A stretch of 64,000 bases of DNA from Streptomyces sp. GESEQ-35 (GCF_017948485.1 NZ_JAFFSX010000017.1:62001-126000), one strand, 5' to 3'; shown: positions 14,803 to 23,903, numbered from the stretch's first letter. Translations and numbers: made by a program. Notes: a model not told the origin generated them from the sequence alone.

Positions 14803-17800
14803 ATGTCCCTCTCCGACCTCGTCGAACAGCAGGTGCGTGCTCGCCCCGAGGCGGTCGCGGTCGCCTGGCCGAACGGCATCGCTCCCGGCACCGCCCTCAC
14901 CTACCGGGAGTTGAGCCGCGCCGCCAACCGGCTGGCCGCGCATCTGACGGCGCGGGGGGTCGGCGCCGGGGACCTGGTGGCGACCTGCCTGCCGCCGGGC
15001 CCGGACCTGGTGACCGCCTTCCTCGCGATCGTGCGGACGGGCGCGGCGTACGTACCGCTCGACCCCGGTCATCCGGCGCTGCGGCGCCGGCTGATCGCCC
15101 GGGACTGCTCCGCGCGGGCCGTGGTGACACTGGCGGCCTACGCCACGGACTTCGACGACAGTGCGGGAGTTTCGGTCGCTCCGGTCGCTCCGGTCGGCGC
15201 TGACCTGGACGCCGGCAGCGTGCGGTGGACGGATGCCTCGGTCGCTCGGGCGGGTGTCGGCGTCGGCACAAGCTGCCTCCCCTCCCCCGTGACCGTCGTT
15301 CTCGACGCCGAGGCCGGTGAGATCGCGGCGCGGCCGGACGCGTTGCCCACGGTGGTGCCGGCGCCGGACGATCCCGCCTACGTCTGCTACACGTCCGGGA
15401 CCACCGGCTCGCCCAAGGGGGTCGTCGTACCGCATCGGGCGGTGCTGGATCTCCTGGGGTCCGCCGACTTTCTGCGACTGGAGCCGTGGGACGTGGTCGC
15501 GCAGGCCGCCAACCCGGCCTTCGACGCGGTCACGTTCGAGATCTGGGCGACGCTGGCCGCGGGCGGCCGGCTGGTCGGGGTGGACCGGGACACCGTCCTG
15601 GATCCGCAGCGGCTGGAGCGCCAACTGCGGGCGCACGGCGTCACGGTGATGTTCCTGACGACGGCGCTGCTGCACCGGCTGGCCGACGAGCGGCCCGCGG
15701 CCCTCGGACCGTTGCGGGCCGTGCTGTTCGGCGGCGAGGCCTGCGATCCGCGCCGGGTGCGGCAGATCATGACGGCCGGGCCGCCGGAGCGGCTGCTGCA
15801 CATGTACGGGCCCACCGAGGCCACCACGTTCGCCACCTGGTACGAGGTACGCGAGGCGCCCGCCGAGGACGCGCCGGCCCTTCCCATCGGCCGGCCCATC
15901 GGCGCGACCACGGCCGTGGTCGTCGACGAGACCGGGTTCGAGGTGGCATCGGGCGGCACCGGCGAACTGCTGCTGGGCGGGCCCGGTCTGGCCCTCGGCT
16001 ACCTGGGGCAGGACCGGTTGACCGGTGAGCGGTTCGTCGAGGGCCGGATCACCGGCGGCGGGCGGCTCTACCGCACCGGCGACCTCGTGCGGCTGCGCGA
16101 GGACGGCGACCTGGAGTTCGTCGGCCGGCAGGACGACCAGGTCAAGCTGCGCGGCTTCCGGGTCGAACTCGGCGAGATCGAGGCCGTGTTGCGCGGGCAT
16201 CCGGCGGTGTCGGCGGCCGTGGCGTCGGTGCAGGAGACCCCGGACGGCGAGCGCCGGCTGGTGGCGCACTTCGTGCCCGCCGCACCGGCCGCCCGCGCAC
16301 CGCGGCCCGAGACACAGCTGACCGAGTGGCGGGAGATCTACGACACCCTGTACCGCGACGCCGCCCGGACCGGGCTCGGCCACAACTTCGCCGGCTGGCA
16401 CAGCAGTTACGACGACCGGCCGATCCCCGCGGAGCACATCCGGGAGCTGCTGCACGCGACCGCGCAGCGCGTGCGGGAGCTGCCCGGGCGCCGGATCCTG
16501 GAGGTCGGTGCCGGTGCGGGGCTGCTGCTGGCCGAGCTCGCCGGCGACGCGGAGTGCGAGGAGTACTGGGCCACCGACGTGTCCGAGGCGGCCGTGGCTG
16601 CGCTGCGCCGCCAGGTCCGCGCCGATGCCCGGCTGCGCGGGCGGGTGCGCATCGGCTGCCGGGCCGCGCACGACACGGACGGGCTGCCGCGGGGCCGCTT
16701 CGACACGGTCGTCGTCAACTCGGTGATCCAGTACTTCCCCGGCCTCGGCCATCTGCGGACCGTCGTCGAGCGGTTGCTGCCGCTGCTGGCGCCGGGCGGC
16801 TCGCTGTTCCTGGGCGATGTGCGCAACCTGGAGCTGTCGCGCTGTCTGGAGACCGGTGTCGAACTGGCCGCCGGCGGCGCGGACCGGGACCTCGGCGCGG
16901 TGCGCCGCGGGGTGGCCAGGCGGGTGGAGCTGGAGACGGAACTGCTGCTGGCGCCCGCGCTGTTCGCGGCCCTGGCCCGGGAGCTGCCGGCCGTGCGCGC
17001 GGTCGACGTACGCGTCAAGCGGGGCGGATACGCGGACGAGCTGAGCCGGTACCGCTACGAGGCCGTGCTGAGCACCGCGGAACCCGTCGCGGACCTGGCG
17101 GACGCGCCGCGGGTGCGCTGGGGTGGAGAGATCGCGGATCTCGCGGGCCTTCAGGCGTATCTGCGCGACCGGCGGCCCGCGGTGCTGCGGATCACCGGTG
17201 TGCCCAACGCGCGCGTGCACGGCGAGTGGGCCGCGGCGGCCGAGCTGGACGATCCGACGGGCAGCGTCGCCCGGGCGGTCGCCCTGCTGTCCGAGGCGTG
17301 CCCCGCGCCCGGCCCGGAGGAGCTGTGCGCCGCCGCCGAACGCCTCGGCTTCCGCGCGCTGCCGACCTGGTCGCCCGGGGCGGCCGAGGCGCTGGACCTG
17401 GTGCTGCTGGCGCCGGGGGCCGTCCCCAGGGGCCCGTTGACCTCGGTGTACGCGGCGCCGGTCCGCGCGCCCGAGCGGTGTGCGGGCACGCCCAACTCCT
17501 TCGAGCGCACCGTCGGCTTCGAGGCGGCCCTGCGCACCCGGCTGCGCGAGCGGCTGCCCGACCACATGCTCCCGGCCGCGCTCGTGACGCTGGACGCGCT
17601 GCCGCTGACCTCCGCCGGAAAGGTGGACCGCGGCGCCCTGCCCGGCTGCTCGTTCACCCCGGGCCGGCCCGGAACACAGCCGGGCACCCCCGTGCAGGAG
17701 ATCCTGCGGGACCTGTTCGCCGAGGTGCTGGGCATACCGCGGCGGGCGGTGCACGCCGACTCGGACTTCTTCCGGCTGGGCGGCCACTCGCTGTCCGTCG

Positions 17801-19131
17801 CCCGCCTGCAAGGACGTATCCGTGGGATCTTCGGCGCCGCCCCGGGCGGCCACGCCCTGTACGACGCGCCGACCCCGGCGCTGCTCGCGGACCTCGTCGG
17901 CGATCCGGCGGCCGCGGCGACCGGGCCGGTGGGGTCGGCGACGGACAGCGCGGTGCTGCCGCTCCGGCTGCGCGGCGCCCTGGACGTCGAGGCGCTCAAG
18001 GCGGCGCTGGCCGACCTGGGCCGACGTCATGAGCCGCTGCGCAACTCGCAGTTGGGGGCGGCGGGCACCCGGCTGCGGACCGTGTCGGCCGAGGACCATG
18101 TGCTGGAGCTGGCGGTGCCGGCCGACACCGTCGACCAGTGGTCCCAGCTGCCGCTGGCCATGGACCTCGCCCGGGCGTACGAGGCACGGGCGACCGGCGA
18201 CACGCCCTGGTGGGCGGCCCCGGCGCACGGCGAGGTGCCGCGGGCCCGCCGCGGCGACGTGGCGCCGACGCCGCTGCCGGGCGCACCGGACAGTCCCGCG
18301 GACGACCCGGCCGGCACCCTGGGCACCCGGATCGACGCGGGCCTGCACGAGCGGCTGACCCGGTTCGCGGCCGGGCAGGACGCCACCTTGTTCATGGTCG
18401 TGCACGCCGCGCTGGCGGCACTGCTGGTGCGGCTCGGCGCGGGCCCGCGCACGACGGTGGCCGCACCTGTTCCGGCCCGCGGCAGCGACGCGCTGCGCCG
18501 GTCGGTCGGCCCCTACGGGCGGGTGCTGGCGCTGACGGTGGACGGCTCGGACGATCCGTCGTTCACCGAACTGCTGGCGCGGGCACGGGGAGCCTGTCTG
18601 ACGGCCTACCGGGACGGCGCGGCACCGCTGGCCGAGCCGGGCGGGGTGTCGCTGACGGTGCTTCAGCATGCGGCCGACGTGTACGAGGCGGCCGGACTGT
18701 CCGTGCGGCCCGAACCCGCCCAACTCCCCTGCGCCTGCTCGGAGCTGGCCCTGACGCTGGTCGAACGGCAGGACGCCGCCGGTGCGCCCGCGGGCATCGC
18801 CGTGACGGCCGTGTTCCGGGCCGACGGGGTCGGCGAGGCGGTGGCGGCGTCGCTCACGGGGCAGCTGATCGCCGTACTGGAGTCGGCTCTTCAGGACGCC
18901 GCGTGCCCGGTCAGCGGGTTGTGGCCGGCGGATCCCGGGGCCCGCGGGGGCGATCAGGGCCGTCCGGGCGAGGCGCTGCGGCTGCCGCGGGCGACCGTCG
19001 CCGGACCGTTCGCCGAGCGGGTCGGCCACGGCCCCGGACAACCGGCGCTCTCGGACCTCGACCGGGCCGAACTCGACGCCCGCTCGGACCAGTTGGCACC
19101 CGTCCTCGCCGAGCACCGGGCGGGCCGGTGA
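14803..19131 (+). CDS. NRPS module: A-nMT-PCP with a degenerate C domain
   Basis: The 1442-residue protein starts with an adenylation domain (YTSGTTGSPKG near residue 195, YRTGDLVRLREDGDLEFVGR near 420). Between the A8 and A9 motifs it holds an N-methyltransferase (FAGWHSSYDDRPIP, then ILEVGAGAGLLLAEL near 565). A carrier domain follows with its serine in LGGHSLS near 993. The pocket residues read by eye are D-A-F-F-L-G-M-T-F-K, closest to codes for branched aliphatic residues (Ile/Val type). The last 350 residues resemble a condensation domain, but the start is shortened and the HHxxxDG motif aligns to PADTVDQ near 1107, so condensation looks lost. GAAGGAG sets the ATG. There is no N-terminal C domain, so this would be an initiation module. 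Confidence 0.92.
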   Translation: MSLSDLVEQQVRARPEAVAVAWPNGIAPGTALTYRELSRAANRLAAHLTARGVGAGDLVATCLPPGPDLVTAFLAIVRTGAAYVPLDPGHPALRRRLIARDCSARAVVTLAAYATDFDDSAGVSVAPVAPVGADLDAGSVRWTDASVARAGVGVGTSCLPSPVTVVLDAEAGEIAARPDALPTVVPAPDDPAYVCYTSGTTGSPKGVVVPHRAVLDLLGSADFLRLEPWDVVAQAANPAFDAVTFEIWATLAAGGRLVGVDRDTVLDPQRLERQLRAHGVTVMFLTTALLHRLADERPAALGPLRAVLFGGEACDPRRVRQIMTAGPPERLLHMYGPTEATTFATWYEVREAPAEDAPALPIGRPIGATTAVVVDETGFEVASGGTGELLLGGPGLALGYLGQDRLTGERFVEGRITGGGRLYRTGDLVRLREDGDLEFVGRQDDQVKLRGFRVELGEIEAVLRGHPAVSAAVASVQETPDGERRLVAHFVPAAPAARAPRPETQLTEWREIYDTLYRDAARTGLGHNFAGWHSSYDDRPIPAEHIRELLHATAQRVRELPGRRILEVGAGAGLLLAELAGDAECEEYWATDVSEAAVAALRRQVRADARLRGRVRIGCRAAHDTDGLPRGRFDTVVVNSVIQYFPGLGHLRTVVERLLPLLAPGGSLFLGDVRNLELSRCLETGVELAAGGADRDLGAVRRGVARRVELETELLLAPALFAALARELPAVRAVDVRVKRGGYADELSRYRYEAVLSTAEPVADLADAPRVRWGGEIADLAGLQAYLRDRRPAVLRITGVPNARVHGEWAAAAELDDPTGSVARAVALLSEACPAPGPEELCAAAERLGFRALPTWSPGAAEALDLVLLAPGAVPRGPLTSVYAAPVRAPERCAGTPNSFERTVGFEAALRTRLRERLPDHMLPAALVTLDALPLTSAGKVDRGALPGCSFTPGRPGTQPGTPVQEILRDLFAEVLGIPRRAVHADSDFFRLGGHSLSVARLQGRIRGIFGAAPGGHALYDAPTPALLADLVGDPAAAATGPVGSATDSAVLPLRLRGALDVEALKAALADLGRRHEPLRNSQLGAAGTRLRTVSAEDHVLELAVPADTVDQWSQLPLAMDLARAYEARATGDTPWWAAPAHGEVPRARRGDVAPTPLPGAPDSPADDPAGTLGTRIDAGLHERLTRFAAGQDATLFMVVHAALAALLVRLGAGPRTTVAAPVPARGSDALRRSVGPYGRVLALTVDGSDDPSFTELLARARGACLTAYRDGAAPLAEPGGVSLTVLQHAADVYEAAGLSVRPEPAQLPCACSELALTLVERQDAAGAPAGIAVTAVFRADGVGEAVAASLTGQLIAVLESALQDAACPVSGLWPADPGARGGDQGRPGEALRLPRATVAGPFAERVGHGPGQPALSDLDRAELDARSDQLAPVLAEHRAGR

Positions 19132-19403
19132 AGGCCGATGCCGCGCCGCTGCCGCTCGACCCGGCGCACGAGGTACCCGACGGGGTGCGGCCGGTGGTGC
19201 TGCTGGACGAGGCCGCCGACCGGGAGCTGCCCGCCGTGCCCGGCTCGGTGCGGCTGGTGCCGCGACCCGGCGGCTGTGCCGGACGGCCGGCTCACCACGT
19301 CTGCGCAGGGGCTCTGCCTCCATCCCCGCTCGACCACCCCTGTAGGCGGCCTGGTCAGGCTGGTCGCGGTCAGGGGTGCCATGGCCGGAGGTTGTCGACG
19401 TAG
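19128..19403 (+). pseudogene. Truncated start of a gene that followed the NRPS
   Basis: A GTG at 19128 overlaps the NRPS stop (GTGA), the usual sign of a coupled next gene. The first 50 residues (PLPLDPAHEVPDGVRPVVLL, then PGSVRLVPRPGG) look like plausible coding sequence, but no family is recognised. After about 19290 the frame continues with serine/arginine-rich sequence unlike a protein and stops at 19403. The natural reading is that a downstream assembly-line or tailoring gene was cut off here when the flanking MMPL region was joined. Confidence 0.4.
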
Positions 19404-19655
19404 GGCCGCGAGGCCCGTAACGCCGCCCTGACGCATGTTTAACGCCATGGCGAGCCAGGTTGACTCATTCATGACACCTAGCCACCTGACCTGCGATTTC
19501 CCCACTTCAATAGCGTGCCATGGTGCCGCACCGACGGCGATATGGCTTGCGGCGACGCCGCCAGTGATGCCATCATGGCGCCACTTGAGCGCGGGTCTGG
19601 TGCCACCGCACTGCCGACCTTCCCTGCCATCCCCCACCGACAGGAGTTCCCAGCC
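19404..19655. promoter_or_regulatory. Promoter region of the MMPL transporter with GCC/GGC dyads
   Basis: No gene is supported in these 250 bp. Base composition is less GC-rich than in the surroundings. A TTGACT hexamer near 19459 could be a -35 box. Dyads rich in GCCAT and ATGGC occur at 19516-19532 (GTGCCATGGTGCCG) and 19566-19582 (GATGCCATCATGGCGCC), such as a TetR-, MarR- or PadR-type repressor might bind. The region also marks the seam between the peptide locus and the accessory genes. Confidence 0.4.
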
Positions 19656-21905
19656 GTGGCTACCTTCCTCTACAAACTGGGCCGTCTCGCCTTCCGGCGG
19701 CGATGGCTGATGGCGCTGCTGTGGGTGGTGATCTTCGTCGGTGCGGGCCTCGCCGCCTCCTCCGCGCCGACCCCGCCCGCCGACACCTTCTCGATGCCCG
19801 GCACGGAGTCGCAGAAGGCCTTCGACCTCCTGGAGAAGAAGTTCCCGGACGCGAGCGCCGACGGGGCGAGCGCCCGGGTCGTGGTCCGCGCGCCGGCGGG
19901 CGAGAAGATCTCCGCCCCCGCGCAGAAGGACCAAGTCGCAGCCCTGATCGCGCAGTTGAAGAAGTCCCCGCAAGTGGTCTCGGTGAGCGATCCGTTCGCG
20001 ACGAAGGCGGTGAGCAAGGACGGCTCCACCGCCTACGCCATCGCCACCTACGAGGTCCCCGCCACCAAGGTCGACGACCAGGCGCACGACGCGCTCGACG
20101 ACGCACTGGCCAAGGCCCGCGACGGCGGCCTGACCGCTGAGGCCGGCGGCGACGCCGTGAAGGTCGACGCCGCGATGAGCGGCAAGGGCGAGCAGATCGG
20201 CATCCTGATCTCCGCCCTGGTCCTGATCATCACCTTCGGCTCGGTGATCGCCGCCGGGATGCCGCTGCTCACCGCCCTCATCGGAGTCGGCGTCGGCATC
20301 TCCGCCATCACGGCGCTCGGCTCCACCCTCGGCCTGTCCAGCACCACGTCGACCCTGGCGATGATGCTCGGCCTCGCCGTCGGCATCGACTACGCCCTGT
20401 TCATCGTCTCCCGCTACCGCTCCGAACTCACCGAGGGCCGTGACCGCGCCGACGCCGCAGGGCGGGCGGTCGGCACCGCGGGTTCCGCGGTCATCTTCGC
20501 CGGGCTCACCGTCATCGTGGCCCTCGCCGGTCTGGCCGTGGTGAACGTTCCGATGCTCACCAAGATGGGCCTGGCCGCCGCCGGCACCGTCGCCATCGCC
20601 GTGCTCATCGCCCTCACCCTGGTCCCGGCACTGCTCGGCTTCGCGCCCGTCAAGGTCCTTCGCCGCAGGGACCGCGCCCGCTTCTCCGGCAAGCCGCTGT
20701 CGGCCCGCCGGCAGCGCAAGGCCGCCAAGCGCGCCAAGAAGGACGCACGCCGCAGGCCCAACCTCGGCTCCCGCTGGGCCCGTTACATCCTGCGCCACCC
20801 CGTCGCCGTACTGCTCCTGGCAGTGGTCGGCCTGGGCACGGTCGCCGTGCCCGCCGCCAGCCTGGAGCTCGGTCTGCCCGGCGAGGGCACCATGGCCCCC
20901 GACACCACCCAGCGCAAGGCCTACGACATGCTGTCGGAGTCCTTCGGCGCCGGATTCAACGGGCCGCTGATGATCACCGTCGAGGGCAAGGACGCGGCCG
21001 TCGCGGCCGGCACCGTCGGCAAGGAACTCGCCGGGCAGAACGGCGTCGCCACCGTCACCCCGGCCACGGTCAACGAGGCCGGTGACACCGCGATCCTGAA
21101 CGTCGTCCCGGCCACCGGCCCCACCGACGGCGCGACCGAGGACCTGGTGCGCCACCTGCGCTCCCTCGCCGACGGCTTCCAGGCCGACACCGGCGCCGAG
21201 GTCCTGGTCACCGGCCAGACCGCGATGTTCATCGACTTCTCCAAGACGCTCGACGACGCGCTGCTTCCCTATCTCGCCCTGATCGTCGGCCTGGCGTTCC
21301 TACTGCTGATGGTGGTCTTCCGCTCGGTGCTCGTCCCGCTCAAGGCGGCCCTGGGCTTCCTGCTCTCCGTGGCGGCGGCGCTCGGCGCGGTGGTGGCGGT
21401 CTTCCAGTGGGGCTGGCTCGCCGATGTCTTCGGCATCGACCAGCCGAGCCCGATCATGAGCACGATGCCGATCTTCATGATCGGTGTGGTCTTCGGACTC
21501 GCCATGGACTACGAGGTGTTCCTGGTGACCCGTATGCGGGAGGCGTACGTCCACGGGGCGCGGCCCGACGAGGCCGTGGTCACCGGGTTCCGCTACGGCG
21601 GCCGGGTGGTCGCCGCGGCCGCCGCCATCATGATCAGCGTGTTCTCCGGCTTCATCGCGGAGAACAACGACTTCGTCAAGATGATCGGCTTCGGCCTCGC
21701 GGTCGCGGTGCTCTTCGACGCCTTCATCGTCCGCATGACGATCGTGCCCGCCCTGTTCGCCCTGCTCGGCAAGGGGGCCTGGTGGCTGCCGCGCTGGCTC
21801 GACCGGTTGCTTCCCAACCTCGACGTCGAGGGCGAGAAGCTCTCCCGCATCGCTCCGGACGGGCGGGTGGCACCGCCGCGCCGCGAGCATGAACTGATCC
21901 GCTAG
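19656..21905 (+). CDS. MMPL-family RND transporter
   Basis: This 749-residue membrane protein has the actinobacterial MMPL layout. It has a first membrane helix near residues 14-35 (LMALLWVVIFVGAGLAA), a large external domain, a five-helix bundle (IGILISALVLIITFGSVIAA, then LAVGIDYALFIVSRYRSEL), a basic cytoplasmic loop (RRQRKAAKRAKKDARR), and a repeat of the same plan (IFMIGVVFGLAMDYEVFLVT). The paired GxxxDY motifs are the proton-relay signature of the family. It probably exports a lipid or hydrophobic small molecule. The GTG at 19656 has AGGAG nine bases before it; longer frames lack one. It could export a product of the neighbouring loci, but nothing in the sequence says which. Confidence 0.93.
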   Translation: MATFLYKLGRLAFRRRWLMALLWVVIFVGAGLAASSAPTPPADTFSMPGTESQKAFDLLEKKFPDASADGASARVVVRAPAGEKISAPAQKDQVAALIAQLKKSPQVVSVSDPFATKAVSKDGSTAYAIATYEVPATKVDDQAHDALDDALAKARDGGLTAEAGGDAVKVDAAMSGKGEQIGILISALVLIITFGSVIAAGMPLLTALIGVGVGISAITALGSTLGLSSTTSTLAMMLGLAVGIDYALFIVSRYRSELTEGRDRADAAGRAVGTAGSAVIFAGLTVIVALAGLAVVNVPMLTKMGLAAAGTVAIAVLIALTLVPALLGFAPVKVLRRRDRARFSGKPLSARRQRKAAKRAKKDARRRPNLGSRWARYILRHPVAVLLLAVVGLGTVAVPAASLELGLPGEGTMAPDTTQRKAYDMLSESFGAGFNGPLMITVEGKDAAVAAGTVGKELAGQNGVATVTPATVNEAGDTAILNVVPATGPTDGATEDLVRHLRSLADGFQADTGAEVLVTGQTAMFIDFSKTLDDALLPYLALIVGLAFLLLMVVFRSVLVPLKAALGFLLSVAAALGAVVAVFQWGWLADVFGIDQPSPIMSTMPIFMIGVVFGLAMDYEVFLVTRMREAYVHGARPDEAVVTGFRYGGRVVAAAAAIMISVFSGFIAENNDFVKMIGFGLAVAVLFDAFIVRMTIVPALFALLGKGAWWLPRWLDRLLPNLDVEGEKLSRIAPDGRVAPPRREHELIR

Positions 21906-21926
21906 AAACGAGGATCGACCGTGGTC

Positions 21927-21955
21927 AGGCCCAGCGGCTCAGCGCCGCTGGGCCT
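21927..21955. terminator. Bidirectional terminator hairpin
   Basis: AGGCCCAGCGGC at 21927-21938 pairs perfectly with GCCGCTGGGCCT at 21944-21955 around a 5-nt loop. It sits between the MMPL stop at 21905 and the convergent SnoaL-like stop at 21966, so it can serve both. Confidence 0.75.
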
Positions 21956-21965
21956 CCTCGCACGC

Positions 21966-22391
21966 TCAGAGGTTGTCGCCCCAGCCGGACTGGATCATGG
22001 TCTGGAAGGCCCAGGTGCCGTCCTTGCGGAGCAGGATGTCGGCATAGGTCATGTCGTAGGTCCCGTCGGCCGTGGTGACGGTGGAGTGGGTGAAGACCAC
22101 GGCCATGGACGGGGAGAGGAAGACCGGACTGCGGGTGTTGTCGAAGGTGACCTCCGCGGTGCCGTCCCCCATGACGTGGGCCATGGTGTCGGTGAACTGA
22201 CCGCGGTTCCACTGCGCGGACCTGCCGTTGCCCGCGGAGTCGTCACTGATCAGGTTGAGGGGGAAGACGGCCATGTCCGCCATCCGCTCGACGTCGACCT
22301 TGGTGCAGTGCGCGTCGTACTCCGCGAACCAGGCGTCGAGGCCGGCGCGTTCCTCGGCGGTGGGGGTGTAGCCGGTCTCGGGCAGGGTCAC
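21966..22391 (-). CDS. SnoaL/NTF2-like small protein
   Basis: This 141-residue protein fits the NTF2-like fold seen in SnoaL or SgcJ-type proteins. A leading helix (LDAWFAEYDAHCTKVDVERM) precedes sheet segments such as AEVTFDNTRSPVFLSP and MAVVFTHSTVT, and a conserved-looking end, LLRKDGTWAFQTMIQSGWG. The usual roles are cyclisation, isomerisation or stress-related binding; none can be assigned. The GTG at 22391 is preceded by GGGAG six bases upstream. It is unrelated in sequence detail to the SnoaL-like gene at 14.2 kb. It is convergent with the MMPL gene and lies 111 bp beyond the HxlR-type gene on the same strand. Confidence 0.72.
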   Translation of the reverse strand: MTLPETGYTPTAEERAGLDAWFAEYDAHCTKVDVERMADMAVFPLNLISDDSAGNGRSAQWNRGQFTDTMAHVMGDGTAEVTFDNTRSPVFLSPSMAVVFTHSTVTTADGTYDMTYADILLRKDGTWAFQTMIQSGWGDNL

Positions 22392-22502
22392 TCGGGCTCC
22401 CGTCGTACGGTCATGCTCGTCAAGTTTGACTAGGAGATCAGCGTAGAGCTGCGACGGCAGTCGGGCAAACGGTTCGACCGGCGGTCCGTACGGCCGCTGC
22501 CG

Positions 22503-22883
22503 TCAGGTGTCGAAGCGGTGCCGGGACGACTCGATGTGACCGAGGTACTTCTGGGTCCAGCCGCACATGCCGTCGATGGTCACGCGCAGCGCCCGGCCCG
22601 GTTCGGTGAGGGTGTACTCGACCCGCGGCGGCACGGTGGGGTACACCTTCCGCTCGACCAGGCCGTTGCGCTCCAGCATGCGCAGGTTCTGGGTGAGCAT
22701 CTTGTGGCTGATGCCCTCGACCTCGTCGCGCAGCTCGCTGAAGCGCAGGGTGCGTTCGCCCACGGCTTCGATGATCAGGAGCGCCCACTTGTTGGCGACG
22801 TCCGAGAAGATCTCCCGCGCCAGGGAGTCCGCGCGCGTCACGTCCGCGTCCTCGGCAGAGCCGCTGAACTGCTTGGTCACCAT
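22503..22883 (-). CDS. HxlR-family transcriptional regulator
   Basis: This 126-residue winged-helix protein has the HxlR signature: FSDVANKWALLIIEAVGE, LRFSELRDEVEGISHKMLTQ, LRMLERNGLVERKVYPTVPP and VEYTLTEPGRAL. HxlR proteins are dimeric one-domain regulators, often sensing reactive electrophiles or redox cues through an N-terminal cysteine, but no cysteine is present in that region here. The ATG at 22883 is divergent from a RidA-family gene, the classic arrangement of a regulator and its target. A dyad, GGTTCCTGAGTAACC, lies between them. Confidence 0.93.
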   Translation of the reverse strand: MVTKQFSGSAEDADVTRADSLAREIFSDVANKWALLIIEAVGERTLRFSELRDEVEGISHKMLTQNLRMLERNGLVERKVYPTVPPRVEYTLTEPGRALRVTIDGMCGWTQKYLGHIESSRHRFDT

Positions 22884-22939
22884 GAGGTTCCCCAGTCACT
22901 GAAAAGTGCGTTCTTCCATGTCAGCGATCACTCTCCTAC

Positions 22940-22954
22940 GGTTCCTGAGTAACC
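22940..22954. promoter_or_regulatory. Candidate HxlR operator
   Basis: GGTTCCTGAGTAACC is an interrupted dyad (GGTT, CT, AG and AACC pair across the centre) in the 124-bp divergent gap between the HxlR-type gene and the RidA gene. HxlR-type proteins commonly bind such short dyads near their own promoters. Assignment is by position only. Confidence 0.4.
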
Positions 22955-23007
22955 ACAAGAGACCGTGAGAGCTCGCGAGCCGGGCTCTCCCGACGAGGAG
23001 GCGCAGC

Positions 23008-23415
23008 ATGGCCATCACCCTGGTGAACCCCGAAGGACTGCCGGAGATCGACGTCTACCGGCAGGTGTCGATCGCGTCCGGGTCGAGGCAGGTCTTCATC
23101 GCCGGCCAGGTCTCCTGGGACGCCGACGGGGTCACGGTGGGCGCGGGTGATCTCGCCGCCCAGGTCGAGCAGTGCTACCTGAACATCGACACCGCCCTGG
23201 CCGCGGTCGGCGGTTCCTTCGCCGACGTGGCGAAACTGACCGTCTACGTCGTCGACTGGACCCCCGACAAGATGCCCCTGCTCATCGAGGGCATCACCCG
23301 GGCGGCGGCCAGGCTGGGCGTCACGCCGGTGCCGCCGGGCACGCTGCTGGGCGTGGCGGCACTGGACGTACCCGACCATCTCGTCGAGGTCGAGGCCACC
23401 GCGGTCCTCGACTGA
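23008..23415 (+). CDS. RidA-family (YjgF) protein
   Basis: This 135-residue protein has the RidA/YjgF/UK114 plan: RQVFIAGQVSWDADG at about 30-45, YLNIDTALAAVGGSFADVAK, then LTVYVVDWTPDKMP and a C-terminal LGVAALDVPDHLVEVEATAV. True RidA deaminases carry an arginine near the end (usually in a PxxLVEIE or SRVxVE context); here that stretch reads AALDVPDHLVEVEA, so the imine-hydrolase activity is doubtful and this may be one of the Rid2-Rid7 subfamilies. GAGGAGG before the ATG supports the start. The divergent HxlR gene probably controls it. Confidence 0.9.
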   Translation: MAITLVNPEGLPEIDVYRQVSIASGSRQVFIAGQVSWDADGVTVGAGDLAAQVEQCYLNIDTALAAVGGSFADVAKLTVYVVDWTPDKMPLLIEGITRAAARLGVTPVPPGTLLGVAALDVPDHLVEVEATAVLD

Positions 23416-23491
23416 AGAACATCGCGGCGGCTGAATTCCGATGCCGGGTCGAGTAATTGTCCAGCGATTCTCAAGGAATGCTTGAAAAGGG

Positions 23492-23538
23492 AGCGAAAAA
23501 AGAAACCGCCGTGATCCGGTGTTGCGGGATCACGGCGG
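23492..23538 (-). terminator. Rho-independent terminator of the DUF5302-type gene
   Basis: CCGCCGTGATCC at 23506-23517 pairs exactly with GGATCACGGCGG at 23527-23538 across a 9-nt loop. Read on the minus strand, the stem is followed at once by TTTCTTTTTT, a rare clear T-tract in this genome. It lies about 25 bp after the stop of the small minus-strand gene. Confidence 0.85.
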
Positions 23539-23562
23539 GCCGTGCGGGGGTGGCGAAGGCCC

Positions 23563-23769
23563 TCACCCGGACTTGCGGCGGAAATTCCGGCTCTGGCCCT
23601 TGGGGCCGTTGAGGCCCTTGATCTTCTGGCGTCCCTCCAGGTGTGCCTCCTGGGACCTGTTGGTGCGGGACTTGCGCTCCAGGGCCTCGCGGAACTTGCG
23701 CTTGGCCTCGCTCTCGGGCTCGTTCTCGGGCTCGTTCTCGGCCGCGTTGTTTTCCTGCGTATCAGTCAC
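23563..23769 (-). CDS. DUF5302-type small basic protein
   Basis: This 68-residue protein has an acidic, asparagine-rich start (MTDTQENNAAENEPENEPES) and a basic conserved end with KRKFREALERKSRTNRS, KIKGLNGPKG and RNFRRKSG. It matches the small actinobacterial proteins grouped as DUF5302, whose function is unknown. The ATG at 23769 is preceded by GGGAGG. A promoter-like TTGACT and TAAAAA pair lies 30-55 bp upstream, and a strong terminator follows, so it is a one-gene transcript. It is probably a housekeeping gene and not part of either metabolite locus. Confidence 0.75.
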   Translation of the reverse strand: MTDTQENNAAENEPENEPESEAKRKFREALERKSRTNRSQEAHLEGRQKIKGLNGPKGQSRNFRRKSG

Positions 23770-23797
23770 GTATTGCCTCCCGGGTGTGTCCTCAGCT

Positions 23798-23825
23798 TTT
23801 TTACCTCATGATCTGATGAAGTCAA
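23798..23825 (-). promoter_or_regulatory. Promoter-like -35/-10 pair for the DUF5302-type gene
   Basis: On the minus strand TTGACT (23820-23825) and TAAAAA (23798-23803) are separated by 16 bp, close to the sigma-70/HrdB consensus. They lie about 30 bp before the small gene's ATG at 23769. The low-GC patch in which they sit stands out from its surroundings. Confidence 0.5.
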
Positions 23826-23903
23826 CTCGTTTTCTAGCGGTTCCCAGTTGGGCTGTCCGTACGCTCGCGGTGACGTCGGTGGTGTCATCAGGAGGGAACT
23901 TCC

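Noticed and set aside
14803..19131. NRPS module activating piperazate itself
   Set aside because: The pocket residues read as a branched aliphatic type and the module has an N-methyltransferase without an upstream C domain, so piperazate loading here is not supported.
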